43,267 nucleotides of DNA from positions 1 through 43,267 of the forward strand of contig CAJUPJ010000032.1 of assembly GCA_910588655.1 (NCBI GenBank), given 5' to 3'. Below the pieces are notes generated by a model, which searched no databases, was not told where the DNA came from, and saw only the letters and a program-made list of their open reading frames with translations. Shown in pieces: positions 34,722 through 43,267 of this stretch. The position numbers and the translations under genes are program-made. Each line of letters begins with the position of its first letter. The first letter of the stretch is position 1. The stretch is from an uncultured Lachnospiraceae bacterium (GTDB lineage: Bacteria; Bacillota; Clostridia; Lachnospirales; Lachnospiraceae).

Positions 34722-36121
34722 ATGGATAAAAAAGTTTATATTGTTCATTGTATTGATACAGAAGGACCGCTATTTGAGTCAACTGAGGCAACATTTGAAA
34801 GATTGAAAGAAATATTTGGTTTTGATATAGAGCCTTCAAATGAAAATATTTTAAAAATACAAAACCAGGAGATTGATTTTAATGGAAAAGAAGGGCTTAT
34901 TGCAGATGCTTTTGCAAATAAAAGAATATCAACTCTGGGTACATGGAATGAAATTGATGATGTATTAGATATCATTATGGATGATAAGTTTAGAAAAAGA
35001 ATTCCGGATTCTAATGGAAATGGATGGGTATTTAATTGGTTTTGTCTTGACCATGTGGGTTTTAAAGGAAAAAATCCAAGAAGAAGAGATGCAGGTTATG
35101 GTAACATTTATGAACATTATTATTCAGTATTAAAAGCTAATAATTCATTAGATAAGGATCTTTTACAATTTCATTATCATCCATTACCATTTAATGGACA
35201 CTTTAATTATTGTGGGACAGCTTATGTAAATTCAAATAATATATTTGAAATATTGGCACACAGGATAATTGATAATGAAATGTTTCCAGCTTCATATAGA
35301 GCTGGCATGGAGGCTGAAAGACCAGATTCCCATTGGTTTCTTGAACAATGGATTCCTTTTGATTATTCAAACGACTCATATATTAAAGCTAATGAAGACA
35401 GGCAGCCTGATTTGCGTGATGGAAGATATGGTGACTGGAGGCATGCATCTATGAAATGGAAACCTTATCATCCATCTCATGATGATTACCAGTCTGAAGG
35501 GAATTGCCACAGAATGTTAACAAGATGTATTAGCCTTGATTCCAGGGTTGCAAAACTTGAACTTGAAGATGTCAGGGATGCATTTAAACAGGCCATGGAT
35601 GGTGAAGATGCGATAATAGCTTTTGCTAATCATGATTTTAGGGATATGAGAGATGAGGTAAACCGTGCTATGGATTTAATAGGTACAGTTGCTAAAGAAT
35701 ATCCTGAAGTTAAATTTGAATATTCAGATGCTATTTCAGCATTTGTAAGGACTGAAAAAATAGAACTAAAAGAAATAGATTTAATAATGACAAAAGAAGT
35801 AAATAACCTTACCGATACATGTGTTATAAGAATAAAATCTAATGATATATTATTTGGAACACAGCCATTTTTCTGTTTTAAAACAAAAGAGGGTAATTAT
35901 TATTGGGATAATCTTGATTATGGAGAAAAAAAGGTACATGGTCATATGTTTTTGATGATAAAACATTTAATTGGAGCAATATAGATATAATTGGACTGGC
36001 ATCAAACCATTATGACGGAATGACTGAAATTGTTAAAATAGATAATAAGAATAATACTATGAAAATTATAACAAAATTTGGACATAGGACTATCAGGTCA
36101 AAACTTACTAATATTAAATAA
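34722..36121 (+). CDS. Polysaccharide-deacetylase-like protein, split by a -1 frameshift at A7
   Basis: About 466 residues if repaired. The start VHCIDTEGPLFES, then LLQFHYHPLPFNGHF and YRAGMEAERPDSHWFLEQ, resemble the metal and substrate motifs of the NodB/CE4-like barrel, so a deacetylase or similar hydrolase is possible. The 0 frame runs to a stop at 35984, but after the seven A at 35926-35932 the likely sequence moves to the -1 frame: GTWSYVFDDKTFNWSNI, IIGLASNHYDGM, ending at 36121. The GAGGA-like site (ACAGGAGG, 34706-34713) precedes ATG 34722. Function moderate, frameshift well supported. Confidence 0.65.
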
Positions 36122-36189
36122 AATATTTTTATAGATATATTTTCTTAACAGAATTTAATATAAAAATTTTATGTTTTAGGAGGAATTTT

Positions 36190-37398
36190 ATGTTTAATAT
36201 TGATTTATTTATTAACCAGCATGTAACTAAAAGACCTGGCAGTATGTTCTTAAAAGATATAGAGGATAACAAAGATATATTAACAAAAAAAATTAAAGAT
36301 AAAACAATAATGGTAATTGGCGGAGCCGGTTCTATTGGTTCATCTTTTATTAAAGCGGTTCTTCCTTTCAAACCATCTGCTTTGGTTGTAGCAGATACAG
36401 ATGAAAATGCTTTGGCTGAGCTTACACGTGACCTTCGCTCAATTAATGGTATGTTTATACCAGAAGATTATGTTCCATATCCAATGGATTTTGCGTCTTC
36501 TGTTTTTGATAAAATGTTCCATAAGCGTGGTGGATTTGATATTGTGGCAAATTTTTCTGCACATAAACATGTACGTTCTGAAAAGGATATCTATTCAGTT
36601 GAAGCCCTTGTCCGTAATAATGTTCTAAATGCAAAAATTTTACTCGATTTACTGAACAAATTTCCACCAGAGGAATATTTTTGTGTATCCACAGATAAGG
36701 CAGCTAATCCAGTTAATATTATGGGAGCAAGTAAAAGGATTATGGAAGATGTTATATTCTCATATTCTGATAACTTTCAGGTTAAGACAGCAAGGTTTGC
36801 TAATGTTGCTTTTTCTAATGGTTCACTTCCAGCAGGTTTTCTGGCAAGGTTACAAAAATTCCAGCCTTTAAGTGCACCATCAGATGTGAAAAGATATTTT
36901 GTATCTCCAGAAGAAAGTGGACAGATTTGTTTGCTTGCATGTATGCTTGGCGGGAATAGGGAAATTTTCTTTCCAAAGCTTGAGAAAGCCCAAATGATGA
37001 CATTTGATAAGATAGCAACTGCTTTGCTTAATGAATATGGATATAGGATATTACTTTGTGAAAGTGATGCAGAAGCAGTTGAAAAGGCTGTTTCATTAAA
37101 GAGTGGAAGTAATCTTTATCCAGTTCATTTTACCAGCTCAGATACTTCTGGCGAAAAACATTATGAAGAGTTTTATACCAGGGATGAAAGTATAAATATG
37201 AACCGTTTTGAGGCTCTTGGAGTTGTAACAGATAAGGCAGTTCCTGATAAAGAAAAAATTGAGACTTTACTTAAAGATTTAAATGAAGCATTTAATAGGG
37301 CAAATACAACAAAAGAAGATGTTGTTTCTATTATGGGAACTTACCTTCCTAATTTTAAACATATAGAAACGGGAAAGTCACTAGATAGTAAGATGTAA
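36190..37398 (+). CDS. legB: NDP-GlcNAc 4,6-dehydratase (LegB/PtmB-like)
   Basis: A 402-residue extended SDR of the CapD/FlaA1 group. GGAGSIG at 44-50 binds NAD(P); FSAHKHVRSEKD and CVSTDKAANPVN follow. The active-site MGASKR has Met in place of the usual Tyr, as in dehydratases of this group. In the legionaminic route LegB removes water from GDP-GlcNAc to a 4-keto-6-deoxy sugar. LegC, PtmE, LegI and LegF follow in order, which supports this over the UDP-sugar enzymes PseB and PglF. It opens the second sub-cluster, 68 bases after the deacetylase-like gene, with an AGGAGG site. Confidence 0.85.
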   Translation: MFNIDLFINQHVTKRPGSMFLKDIEDNKDILTKKIKDKTIMVIGGAGSIGSSFIKAVLPFKPSALVVADTDENALAELTRDLRSINGMFIPEDYVPYPMDFASSVFDKMFHKRGGFDIVANFSAHKHVRSEKDIYSVEALVRNNVLNAKILLDLLNKFPPEEYFCVSTDKAANPVNIMGASKRIMEDVIFSYSDNFQVKTARFANVAFSNGSLPAGFLARLQKFQPLSAPSDVKRYFVSPEESGQICLLACMLGGNREIFFPKLEKAQMMTFDKIATALLNEYGYRILLCESDAEAVEKAVSLKSGSNLYPVHFTSSDTSGEKHYEEFYTRDESINMNRFEALGVVTDKAVPDKEKIETLLKDLNEAFNRANTTKEDVVSIMGTYLPNFKHIETGKSLDSKM

Positions 37399-37438
37399 TT
37401 ATATATAAAATTAATGAAAGTGGACTGGAGGTGTAGGA

Positions 37439-38617
37439 GTGGAAAAGTTTATTCCTTTATCAATTCCAAATTTTGAAGGTAATGAAAAAAAATATATGGA
37501 TGAAGCATTAGAACAAGGATGGGTATCAACAGGAGGGGAATATATTACAAAATTCGAGAAAGCAATAGCAAGGTTTCTCAATACAAGCGATGTTGCAGCA
37601 TGCCAAAGTGGAACATCTGCAATACATCTTTCTCTTATTGAAGCTGGAGTAAAGCCAGGAGATATTGTAATTGTGCCTCCGCTTACTTTTATTGCTGCGG
37701 TAAACCCGGTTAAGTACCAGTTTGCAGTACCTGTTTTTATAGATTGTGATGATAGTTTATGCATGGATCCAATAAAATTAAAACAATTCTGTGAAGAAGA
37801 GTGTAGTTTTGTAAATGGAGTGCTTATTTATAAAAGTAAAGAAGTTAAAGCGGTTATTGTTGTACATGTATTTGGAAATATGGCAGATATGGTGTCCATT
37901 CTTGAAATTGCACATAGATATAATTTAAAGGTTATTGAAGATGCAACTGAAGCACTTGGGACACACTATACTGATGGGCCATTTGCTGGTAAATATGCTG
38001 GTACAATTGGTGATTTTGGAGCTTTTTCTTTTAATGGCAATAAGATTATTACCACTGGAGGAGGTGGTGCAGTTACTGCTAATAGTTTAAATGCAGTTAG
38101 CCATATGTGTTATTTATCAACACAGGCAAAGGATGATATCCATTATTATATCCATAATGAGGTTGGCTATAATTATAGAATGACAAATATCCAGGCAGCA
38201 CTTGGTGTAGCACAAATGGAGGAATTACCAGAATTTATCCGTCGTAAACAGGTTAATTATGAGCTCTATAAGGAATTATTTAAAGATTTTGAGTTTGGAA
38301 AGATTATGCCTTTCAGGAGTGGCACAGCTTCAAACAAATGGTTCTATTCTTTGGAAATAAACAGAGATAAGATACATGTGCCTATGAGAGAAATTATTAC
38401 TTCTTTAGAAAAATGCGGAATCCAGACACGTGCTGTATGGGGGCTGGTTAATGAACAAATTCCATACCATGATGAATTTGCGTATAAACTGGAAAAAGCA
38501 CCATATTATGCAGACAGAATTTTGAATATTCCTTCCAGCACACAGATTACCACAGAAGAAATAGAAGTTGTTGTGAGAAGAATAAAGGATGTACTCAGAG
38601 GTTTTATAAATGAATAA
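37439..38617 (+). CDS. legC: Sugar 4-aminotransferase (LegC-like, DegT family)
   Basis: A 392-residue PLP enzyme. The PLP lysine is in FSFNGNKIITTGGGGAV. IPNFEGNEKKYMDEALEQGW at the start and EDATEALGTHYT with FAGKYAGTIGDF are as in LegC and other NeuB-linked aminotransferases, which convert the 4-keto sugar to the 4-amino sugar. The start is GTG 37439 behind CTGGAGG. The last codons overlap the start of the next gene by 8 bases. Confidence 0.9.
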   Translation: MEKFIPLSIPNFEGNEKKYMDEALEQGWVSTGGEYITKFEKAIARFLNTSDVAACQSGTSAIHLSLIEAGVKPGDIVIVPPLTFIAAVNPVKYQFAVPVFIDCDDSLCMDPIKLKQFCEEECSFVNGVLIYKSKEVKAVIVVHVFGNMADMVSILEIAHRYNLKVIEDATEALGTHYTDGPFAGKYAGTIGDFGAFSFNGNKIITTGGGGAVTANSLNAVSHMCYLSTQAKDDIHYYIHNEVGYNYRMTNIQAALGVAQMEELPEFIRRKQVNYELYKELFKDFEFGKIMPFRSGTASNKWFYSLEINRDKIHVPMREIITSLEKCGIQTRAVWGLVNEQIPYHDEFAYKLEKAPYYADRILNIPSSTQITTEEIEVVVRRIKDVLRGFINE

Positions 38618-39680
38618 AGATATTTATATTTCAAAAAGTAACATAAATATTGTTGATGCAATGGCAAAAATTGATGAAGGCGGGTACGGAATTTTATATA
38701 TAGTAGATGAATCAGAGAAATTAATTGGGAGTGTTTCGGATGGGGATGTCAGAAGATGGATTATAGAATCAAATGATATAACTGTTAATGTTAAAAAAAT
38801 TATGAATTCCAAACCTAAATATATCTTTGAAAAGGAACAAGAAAAAGCAGATTATTTAAAAAACAAGTATTTAATTAATTCTCTTCCTATTCTTGATTGT
38901 GAAAGAAAAATAGTAGATATTATTTTTTTTGACAAGGATATAACAGTAAAAACTAAAAATAATATAAAAGGTAAATTAAATGTTCCTGTTATTATTATGG
39001 CAGGAGGTAAAGGAACACGTCTTTATCCATACACAAAAATTCTTCCAAAGCCATTAATTCCAATAGGTGACACTCCAATTATAGAACGGATTATTAATAA
39101 GTTTACTGAATCTGGTTCAAATAAATTCTATATTACGGTTAATTACAAAAAAAATATGATTAAATCATATTTCAATGAAATAGAACATTCATATAGCATT
39201 ACTTATGTTGAAGAAGATATACCTTTAGGAACTGGTGGAAGTATCAAACTTATTAAAGATAAGTTTGAACTGCCTGTTATTGTAACAAATTGTGATGCAT
39301 TAATAATAGCAAATTATGAAGATGTATATGAGTATCATAAAAAATCAGGTAATATAGTAACTATGGTTTCAGCTTTAAAAAATATAACTATTCCATATGG
39401 AGTGCTTAATACTAAAGAAAATGGTGAGTTAGTTAGTATTGATGAGAAACCTAAATTATCATATTTTGTTAATACAGGAATGTATATAATAAATCCTGAA
39501 ATTATTGATATGATACCAGACAGGAAATTATTTCATATGACACATTTAGTACAATTAGTAAAGGATAAAGGTGGAAAAGTTGGTGTTTACCCTGTTAGTG
39601 AGGATTCTTTTCTTGATATGGGAGAATTTGATGAAATGCACCGTATGGAAGAGAAATTAAACATACTGTCTGACAGGTGA
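38610..39680 (+). CDS. ptmE: CBS-domain nucleotidyltransferase (PtmE-like)
   Basis: A 356-residue protein. Residues 1-120 hold a pair of CBS motifs (GYGILYIVDESEKLIGSVSD, GDVRRWI). The rest is a sugar-1-phosphate nucleotidyltransferase: MAGGKGTRLYPYTKILPKPL, EEDIPLGTGGSI, DEKPKLSYFVNTGMYI, LDMGEFDEM. PtmE of Campylobacter has this build and makes the GDP-glucosamine used in legionaminic acid synthesis. The position between LegC and LegI genes agrees. Confidence 0.9.
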   Translation: MNKDIYISKSNINIVDAMAKIDEGGYGILYIVDESEKLIGSVSDGDVRRWIIESNDITVNVKKIMNSKPKYIFEKEQEKADYLKNKYLINSLPILDCERKIVDIIFFDKDITVKTKNNIKGKLNVPVIIMAGGKGTRLYPYTKILPKPLIPIGDTPIIERIINKFTESGSNKFYITVNYKKNMIKSYFNEIEHSYSITYVEEDIPLGTGGSIKLIKDKFELPVIVTNCDALIIANYEDVYEYHKKSGNIVTMVSALKNITIPYGVLNTKENGELVSIDEKPKLSYFVNTGMYIINPEIIDMIPDRKLFHMTHLVQLVKDKGGKVGVYPVSEDSFLDMGEFDEMHRMEEKLNILSDR

Positions 39681-39697
39681 AAGGTTTGGAGTGTGTT

Positions 39698-40519
39698 ATG
39701 ATTGCTTTTGGAACAGTTATATATAGGAGTGCAATGCAATATTTTCCGGAATTTATATATTCAATCAATAACCAGAATTTTAAAGATTTTATTTTACTGG
39801 TTATTAATGATGATGTTCCAGAAAATGAATTACAATATCATTTAAATAATATTAAAATAAAAGATTATTTAGTCGTTAATAATACAGATAATTATAATCC
39901 GGCAGAACTTAGGATTAAATTACTGGAAGAAGCCAAATGCAGAGGATATACCCTTTTAATAATTGGGGATTGTGATGATAAATTTTATTTTAAAAGAGTG
40001 GCAAATATTGTAAATTTTTATAATAATAATAAAGATATAACTTTTTATTATAATGATTTATTTCTTTTTAATAATAAAAAGGCAATGGATGGACTGCCAG
40101 ATATTACATATAGTGTAAATTATATTGCAGAGTTTAATTATCTGGGATTGTCAAATACAGCTATTAATTTAAGTAAAATAAGTAATTCATTTATTGAAAG
40201 CTTAAGGGAATGTGATACATTTGTATTTGACTGGTATTTATATTCGAGGATTTTACTGGATGGAGGTACTGGTATTTTTGTTCCAGATGCATTTTCTTTA
40301 TACAGAGTACATGAAAATAACTATGCAGGCATAAATAATAATACAAAAAAGGATATTTTAAAAGAGTATAATATTAAAATAAATCATTATACTCTTTTAG
40401 CTAAATATAATGATTTATTTGAGGTATTATTAAGAAAATATAAGAAATTTGATATTGAAATGTTTGTTCCACAAAGAAAAAGTAACAGTTTCTGGTGGAG
40501 TAATATAAAATTACTATAA
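39698..40519 (+). CDS. Glycosyltransferase-like protein (GT2 fold)
   Basis: About 273 residues. The opening strand MIAFGTVIYRSAMQYFPEFI, the IGDCDDKF metal-site motif and DTFVFDWYLYSRIL point to a GT-A enzyme of family 2 type. It carries no membrane segment. I chose ATG 39698 with GGAG six bases before it; GTG 39677, overlapping PtmE, is an alternative. Position inside the legionaminate genes hints at use of that sugar, but similar proteins there have no assigned role I know of. Confidence 0.65.
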   Translation: MIAFGTVIYRSAMQYFPEFIYSINNQNFKDFILLVINDDVPENELQYHLNNIKIKDYLVVNNTDNYNPAELRIKLLEEAKCRGYTLLIIGDCDDKFYFKRVANIVNFYNNNKDITFYYNDLFLFNNKKAMDGLPDITYSVNYIAEFNYLGLSNTAINLSKISNSFIESLRECDTFVFDWYLYSRILLDGGTGIFVPDAFSLYRVHENNYAGINNNTKKDILKEYNIKINHYTLLAKYNDLFEVLLRKYKKFDIEMFVPQRKSNSFWWSNIKLL

Positions 40520-40538
40520 ACAGAAAGGAAATATTATA

Positions 40539-41570
40539 ATGAATTTTAAAGAATATGAAAAACCATATATAATTGCTGAGATAGGTGCAAATCATAATGG
40601 AGATATGGAACTTGCAAAAAAAATGATTGATAAAGCAAAAGAATGTGGAGCAGATTGTGTGAAATTCCAGTCATGGTCTAAGGATACTATATTTTCAAAG
40701 AAAGTATATGATGAAAATTATTTTCTGGGAGATGATTACAGAAACAGGACGGATTATACATTGGAGTCTATAGTTGATAAATACCATATTGGAATTGAGC
40801 AGCATAAAAAATTAAAACAATATTGTGATAGTATTGGTATTGGATTTAATTCCACACCATTTTCAAGGGATGAAGTTGATTTATTAGTAGATGATATAAA
40901 AGTTCCTTTTGTTAAAGTTGCATCAATGGATTTAAATAATATTCCTTTTCTTGAATATATTGCAAATAAAAAAGTGCCTGTAGTAATAAGTACAGGATTA
41001 TGTGGAATATCAGAAGTTGCAGATGCTGTCAAAACTTTAAATGAGCATGGATGTCCAGAGGTAATATTATTACATTGTGTATCAATTTATCCCCCAGAGG
41101 ATAACCAGGTTAATTTAAATAATATTGATATGCTTAGACAAACATTTGGATGTAAAATTGGTTATTCTGACCATACATTAGGCATAATAGCACCAATAAT
41201 GTCACTAGCTAAGGGGATTTGTATTTTGGAAAAGCATTTTACTTTGGACAAAAATATGGAAGGATGGGACCATAAAATTTCAGCTGACCCAGAAGAACTG
41301 AAAATTATATGTAAAGCTTCAAAGACTGGTTATAAAATGTTAGGCAGTTTTGTAAAGAATACAAATGAAAACCAGGAAAGAAGAGAAGCTTTCCAAAGAA
41401 GTATAGTTGCAGCAAGACCAATAAAAAAAGGTGATATTATTACTGAAACAGATTTGGACTATAAACGTCCAGGAAGTGGAATACCTCCCAAATATTATAA
41501 ATTTATTGTTGGTAAAGAAGCTAAACGTGATTTAGGTTATGATGAAATAATCAAAATGGAAGATTTTTAA
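40539..41570 (+). CDS. legI: N-acetylneuraminate/legionaminic acid synthase (NeuB family)
   Basis: A 343-residue NeuB-family enzyme that condenses a hexosamine with phosphoenolpyruvate. A barrel domain (1-about 270) shows IIAEIGANHNGDMELAKKMI, FNSTPFSRDEVDLL and GYSDHTLG. A C-terminal antifreeze-like SAF domain (285-343) shows RRSIVAA-like QRSIVAARPIKKGDII and KRPGSGI. The neighbouring LegB, LegC and PtmE genes make legionaminate the likeliest product over NeuNAc or pseudaminate. AGAAAGGAAA precedes ATG 40539. Confidence 0.93.
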   Translation: MNFKEYEKPYIIAEIGANHNGDMELAKKMIDKAKECGADCVKFQSWSKDTIFSKKVYDENYFLGDDYRNRTDYTLESIVDKYHIGIEQHKKLKQYCDSIGIGFNSTPFSRDEVDLLVDDIKVPFVKVASMDLNNIPFLEYIANKKVPVVISTGLCGISEVADAVKTLNEHGCPEVILLHCVSIYPPEDNQVNLNNIDMLRQTFGCKIGYSDHTLGIIAPIMSLAKGICILEKHFTLDKNMEGWDHKISADPEELKIICKASKTGYKMLGSFVKNTNENQERREAFQRSIVAARPIKKGDIITETDLDYKRPGSGIPPKYYKFIVGKEAKRDLGYDEIIKMEDF

Positions 41571-41580
41571 GGAGGATAAC

Positions 41581-42273
41581 ATGATTGCAATTATTCCAGC
41601 ACGGGGAGGTTCTAAAGGACTGCCTGGTAAAAATATAAAGCTTTTAAACGGAAAGCCTCTAATTGCATATACTATTGAGGCTGCACTTAAATCAGATTAT
41701 ACCAGCCATGTTATTGTAACTACTGATTCCAAGGAAATTGCAGATATTGCAAAGGAATATGGGGCAGAAGTTCCTTTTATAAGACCTGGTGAATTATCAG
41801 ATGATACGTCATCTGCGGTTGATGTTTATTTGCATACGACAAATTTTATGAAAAATAAAGAAGTTAAGGTTGAGAAATTTATTGTATTACTTCCAACTGC
41901 ACCAATGAGAACAAACATGCACATAAATGAAGCAGTAGAATTATTTAAAAGTAGTGGTGCTAAAACTCTTATATCTGTAAAAGAAGCTGATATACCAGTT
42001 ACATGGTACTTAAGCAGAGCTGATAATAACAGGTTAAAAAATGCAGGCTTTGGAGAGGGTAATGCTATAAATAACAGACAATTAAACCAAAAATATTTTG
42101 TTCCTAATGGTGCTATATATATTTTGGATTATAATTTATTAGCTAAAGAGAGAACATACTATTGTGATAATACTGTTGCTTATGAAATGAATGCTGAAGA
42201 TTCAATTGATATTGATACATTGTTTGATTTTAAATTGGCAGAATTTTTAATGTCAGAAAGGTCAAATAGCTAA
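41581..42273 (+). CDS. legF: CMP-nonulosonate cytidylyltransferase (LegF/NeuA-like)
   Basis: A 230-residue CMP-sugar synthetase. ARGGSKGLPGKNIKLLNGKP is the CTP-site motif; VTTDSKEIADIAKEYGAEVPF, LLPTAPMRTNMHINEA and the late EDSIDIDTLFDFKLAE complete the family pattern. It activates the nonulosonic acid made by the gene before it, giving the CMP sugar used by a transferase. AGGAGG is 9 bases before ATG 41581. Confidence 0.93.
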   Translation: MIAIIPARGGSKGLPGKNIKLLNGKPLIAYTIEAALKSDYTSHVIVTTDSKEIADIAKEYGAEVPFIRPGELSDDTSSAVDVYLHTTNFMKNKEVKVEKFIVLLPTAPMRTNMHINEAVELFKSSGAKTLISVKEADIPVTWYLSRADNNRLKNAGFGEGNAINNRQLNQKYFVPNGAIYILDYNLLAKERTYYCDNTVAYEMNAEDSIDIDTLFDFKLAEFLMSERSNS

Positions 42274-42295
42274 TTTTTGAAGGGAATTATTAATA

Positions 42296-42865
42296 ATGGA
42301 AAATATTATTTTAGCAGGATATGGCGGTCATGCCAGAAGTGTTGCTGATTGTATAGAGCGCCAAAGAGAATTTAATATTATTGGATATACTGATTTAAAA
42401 AAATATGAATCTCCATATACCTATTTAGGCAATGATGATGTATTAAAAAAATGTTATGATAATGGTATTCATAATGCTGCTATTTGTATTGGATATTTGG
42501 GAAAAGGAGAACTTAGACAAAATATATATTTAAGTTTAAAAAAAATAGGATTTAATCTTCCTGTAATAATTGACCCATCTGCTATAGTTTCAAAGTCAGC
42601 ACAGATAAATGAAGGTGTATTTATTGGAAAAGGAGCAATAGTTAATGCAGAAGCTAAAATTGGTAAAGCAGCTATAATAAATTCAAATGCCTTGGTTGAA
42701 CATGGATGTAGTGTTGGGAATTTTGCCCATATAGCTGTGTCAGCTGTTTTATGTGGACAAGTAAAGGTTGGGGATTTTGCATTTGTTGGTGCAAGTTCCA
42801 CAATTATTCAACATAGAGAAATACACAGAAACCAGATTATTCCTGCTGGTTCAGTAGTAAGATAA
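42296..42865 (+). CDS. NeuD/PglD-type sugar acetyltransferase
   Basis: A 189-residue protein. The N-terminal part binds the sugar (ILAGYGGHARSVADCIER); the C-terminal part is a left-handed beta helix of hexapeptide turns (IDPSAIVSKSAQINEGVFIG, AKIGKAAIINSNALVEHGCS), with the active histidine in VEHGCSVGNFAHI. It may be the N-acetyltransferase LegH, or an O-acetyltransferase of NeuD type. It stops at IIPAGSVVR, about 15-20 residues short of the usual end, so it may be slightly truncated. Confidence 0.85.
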   Translation: MENIILAGYGGHARSVADCIERQREFNIIGYTDLKKYESPYTYLGNDDVLKKCYDNGIHNAAICIGYLGKGELRQNIYLSLKKIGFNLPVIIDPSAIVSKSAQINEGVFIGKGAIVNAEAKIGKAAIINSNALVEHGCSVGNFAHIAVSAVLCGQVKVGDFAFVGASSTIIQHREIHRNQIIPAGSVVR

Positions 42866-42893
42866 ATATTGTAATACAGAAAGGAAAATTAAA

Positions 42894-43267
42894 ATGTTTG
42901 TTCAGGATACTTTATATAAAATGGTAACCAGGCAATTAAAAAATTTATTTGGATTATGTTATGAAGAAAGAATGTTATTAAAAAATACTATTAATAATGC
43001 AAGGGAACGTAGTTTGAATTGTATCAATTATTATACTGGAAAAAATAAGGCAGATTCAGTAAATGCATTGTATGGTGACCATTATGTAATTTTTTTATAC
43101 TATCTTTCAAATAATATTTACCATATGGATAGTAATAATAAAATATCAAATGATTTATCAGATAAAGTTTATTTGTTAAATAAAATGTTGTTTGGCTGTG
43201 ATATCTGGGGGGTCATATGCACCAACTTTAGGAAAATTGACAAAGTTGCTGTCTGGGGATTTTACGT
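42894..43267 (+). CDS. Serine O-acetyltransferase-like protein, N-terminal part, probably interrupted
   Basis: The frame is open from ATG 42894 (AAAGGA upstream) to the window edge. The first 104 residues fit the N-terminal helical domain of CysE-like acetyltransferases of surface-sugar loci: VNALYGDHYVIFLYYLSNNI and DKVYLLNKMLFGCDI. After DI (about 43206) the expected beta-helix start is replaced by unrelated residues (WGVICTNFRKI). The frame stays open for only the last 20 codons. Either an insertion sequence begins here or the sequence diverges; the rest is outside the window. Confidence 0.65.
   Translation, partial: MFVQDTLYKMVTRQLKNLFGLCYEERMLLKNTINNARERSLNCINYYTGKNKADSVNALYGDHYVIFLYYLSNNIYHMDSNNKISNDLSDKVYLLNKMLFGCDIWGVICTNFRKIDKVAVWGFY
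43207..43267. mobile_element. Possible left end of an insertion element
   Basis: From the six G at 43207-43212 to the window edge the base composition and sequence differ from the locus (GGGGGGTCATATGCACCAAC at 43207-43226, then TTGACA at 43237-43242 and GTCTGGGG). The homology of the host gene breaks at the same point. No second end or transposase is visible, so this is only a suggestion. Confidence 0.3.

Overview
The window looks like chromosomal DNA from a low-GC Firmicute, most likely a gut-type member of the Lachnospiraceae (Clostridia). The grounds are the AT-rich sequence, strong Shine-Dalgarno sites, TTG/GTG starts, and gene types common in that family (DUF1015, GlgB, a PcrA-type helicase, LytTR/GHKL two-component pairs). 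I have not pinned the species.

Layout. (1) 1-3000: the last codons of a tyrosine recombinase, then an AgrA/AgrC-like LytTR regulator and GHKL kinase. A LytTR-type direct repeat (21-bp period) sits upstream of their promoter. A decayed AraC/GyrI-type regulator follows. (2) 3100-9700: housekeeping genes on the + strand: DUF1015 protein, glycogen branching enzyme, MscS-like channel, CorA-like Mg transporter and prephenate dehydrogenase. (3) 9720-11700: a 22-codon Rpn/PD-(D/E)XK nuclease remnant, a RelBE-like toxin-antitoxin pair, and a convergent membrane-anchored alpha/beta hydrolase. (4) 11738-14490: PcrA/UvrD helicase and a small membrane protein. (5) 14486-20543, minus strand: three overlapping genes for a large helical-repeat protein, a SWIM zinc-finger protein and a retron-type reverse transcriptase. 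This matches my recollection of the type XIII retron layout (ARM, WHSWIM, RT), a predicted anti-phage system. (6) 20753-22535: a strong promoter, a long rod-like structured RNA ending in an intrinsic terminator, then argH with no other visible promoter.

(7) 22908-43267: a visibly more AT-rich Wzx/Wzy-type surface polysaccharide locus, all on the + strand. Its first part holds a sugar 3-aminotransferase, an FAD oxidoreductase, a GT2, the initiating sugar-phosphate transferase, and an SDR/GNAT/acyl-carrier-protein/adenylating-ligase set that could make and attach an unusual acyl group. Next come a GT with an HP motif, polymerase and flippase. Its second part encodes most of the GDP-sugar route to CMP-legionaminic acid (LegB, LegC, PtmE, LegI, LegF and a NeuD/LegH-like acetyltransferase); the hydrolysing 2-epimerase LegG is not in the window. 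The last gene, a serine O-acetyltransferase homologue, loses its homology abruptly about 60 bases before the end, as if a mobile element had inserted.

Two genes of the locus (wzx and a deacetylase-like protein) are each split by a -1 frameshift at a poly-A tract. The same direction at both points to phase variation, slippage or sequencing indels; sequence alone cannot decide. The main candidates for little-described biology are the RT/SWIM/ARM operon, the adjacent structured RNA before argH, and the acyl-supply cassette inside the polysaccharide locus.
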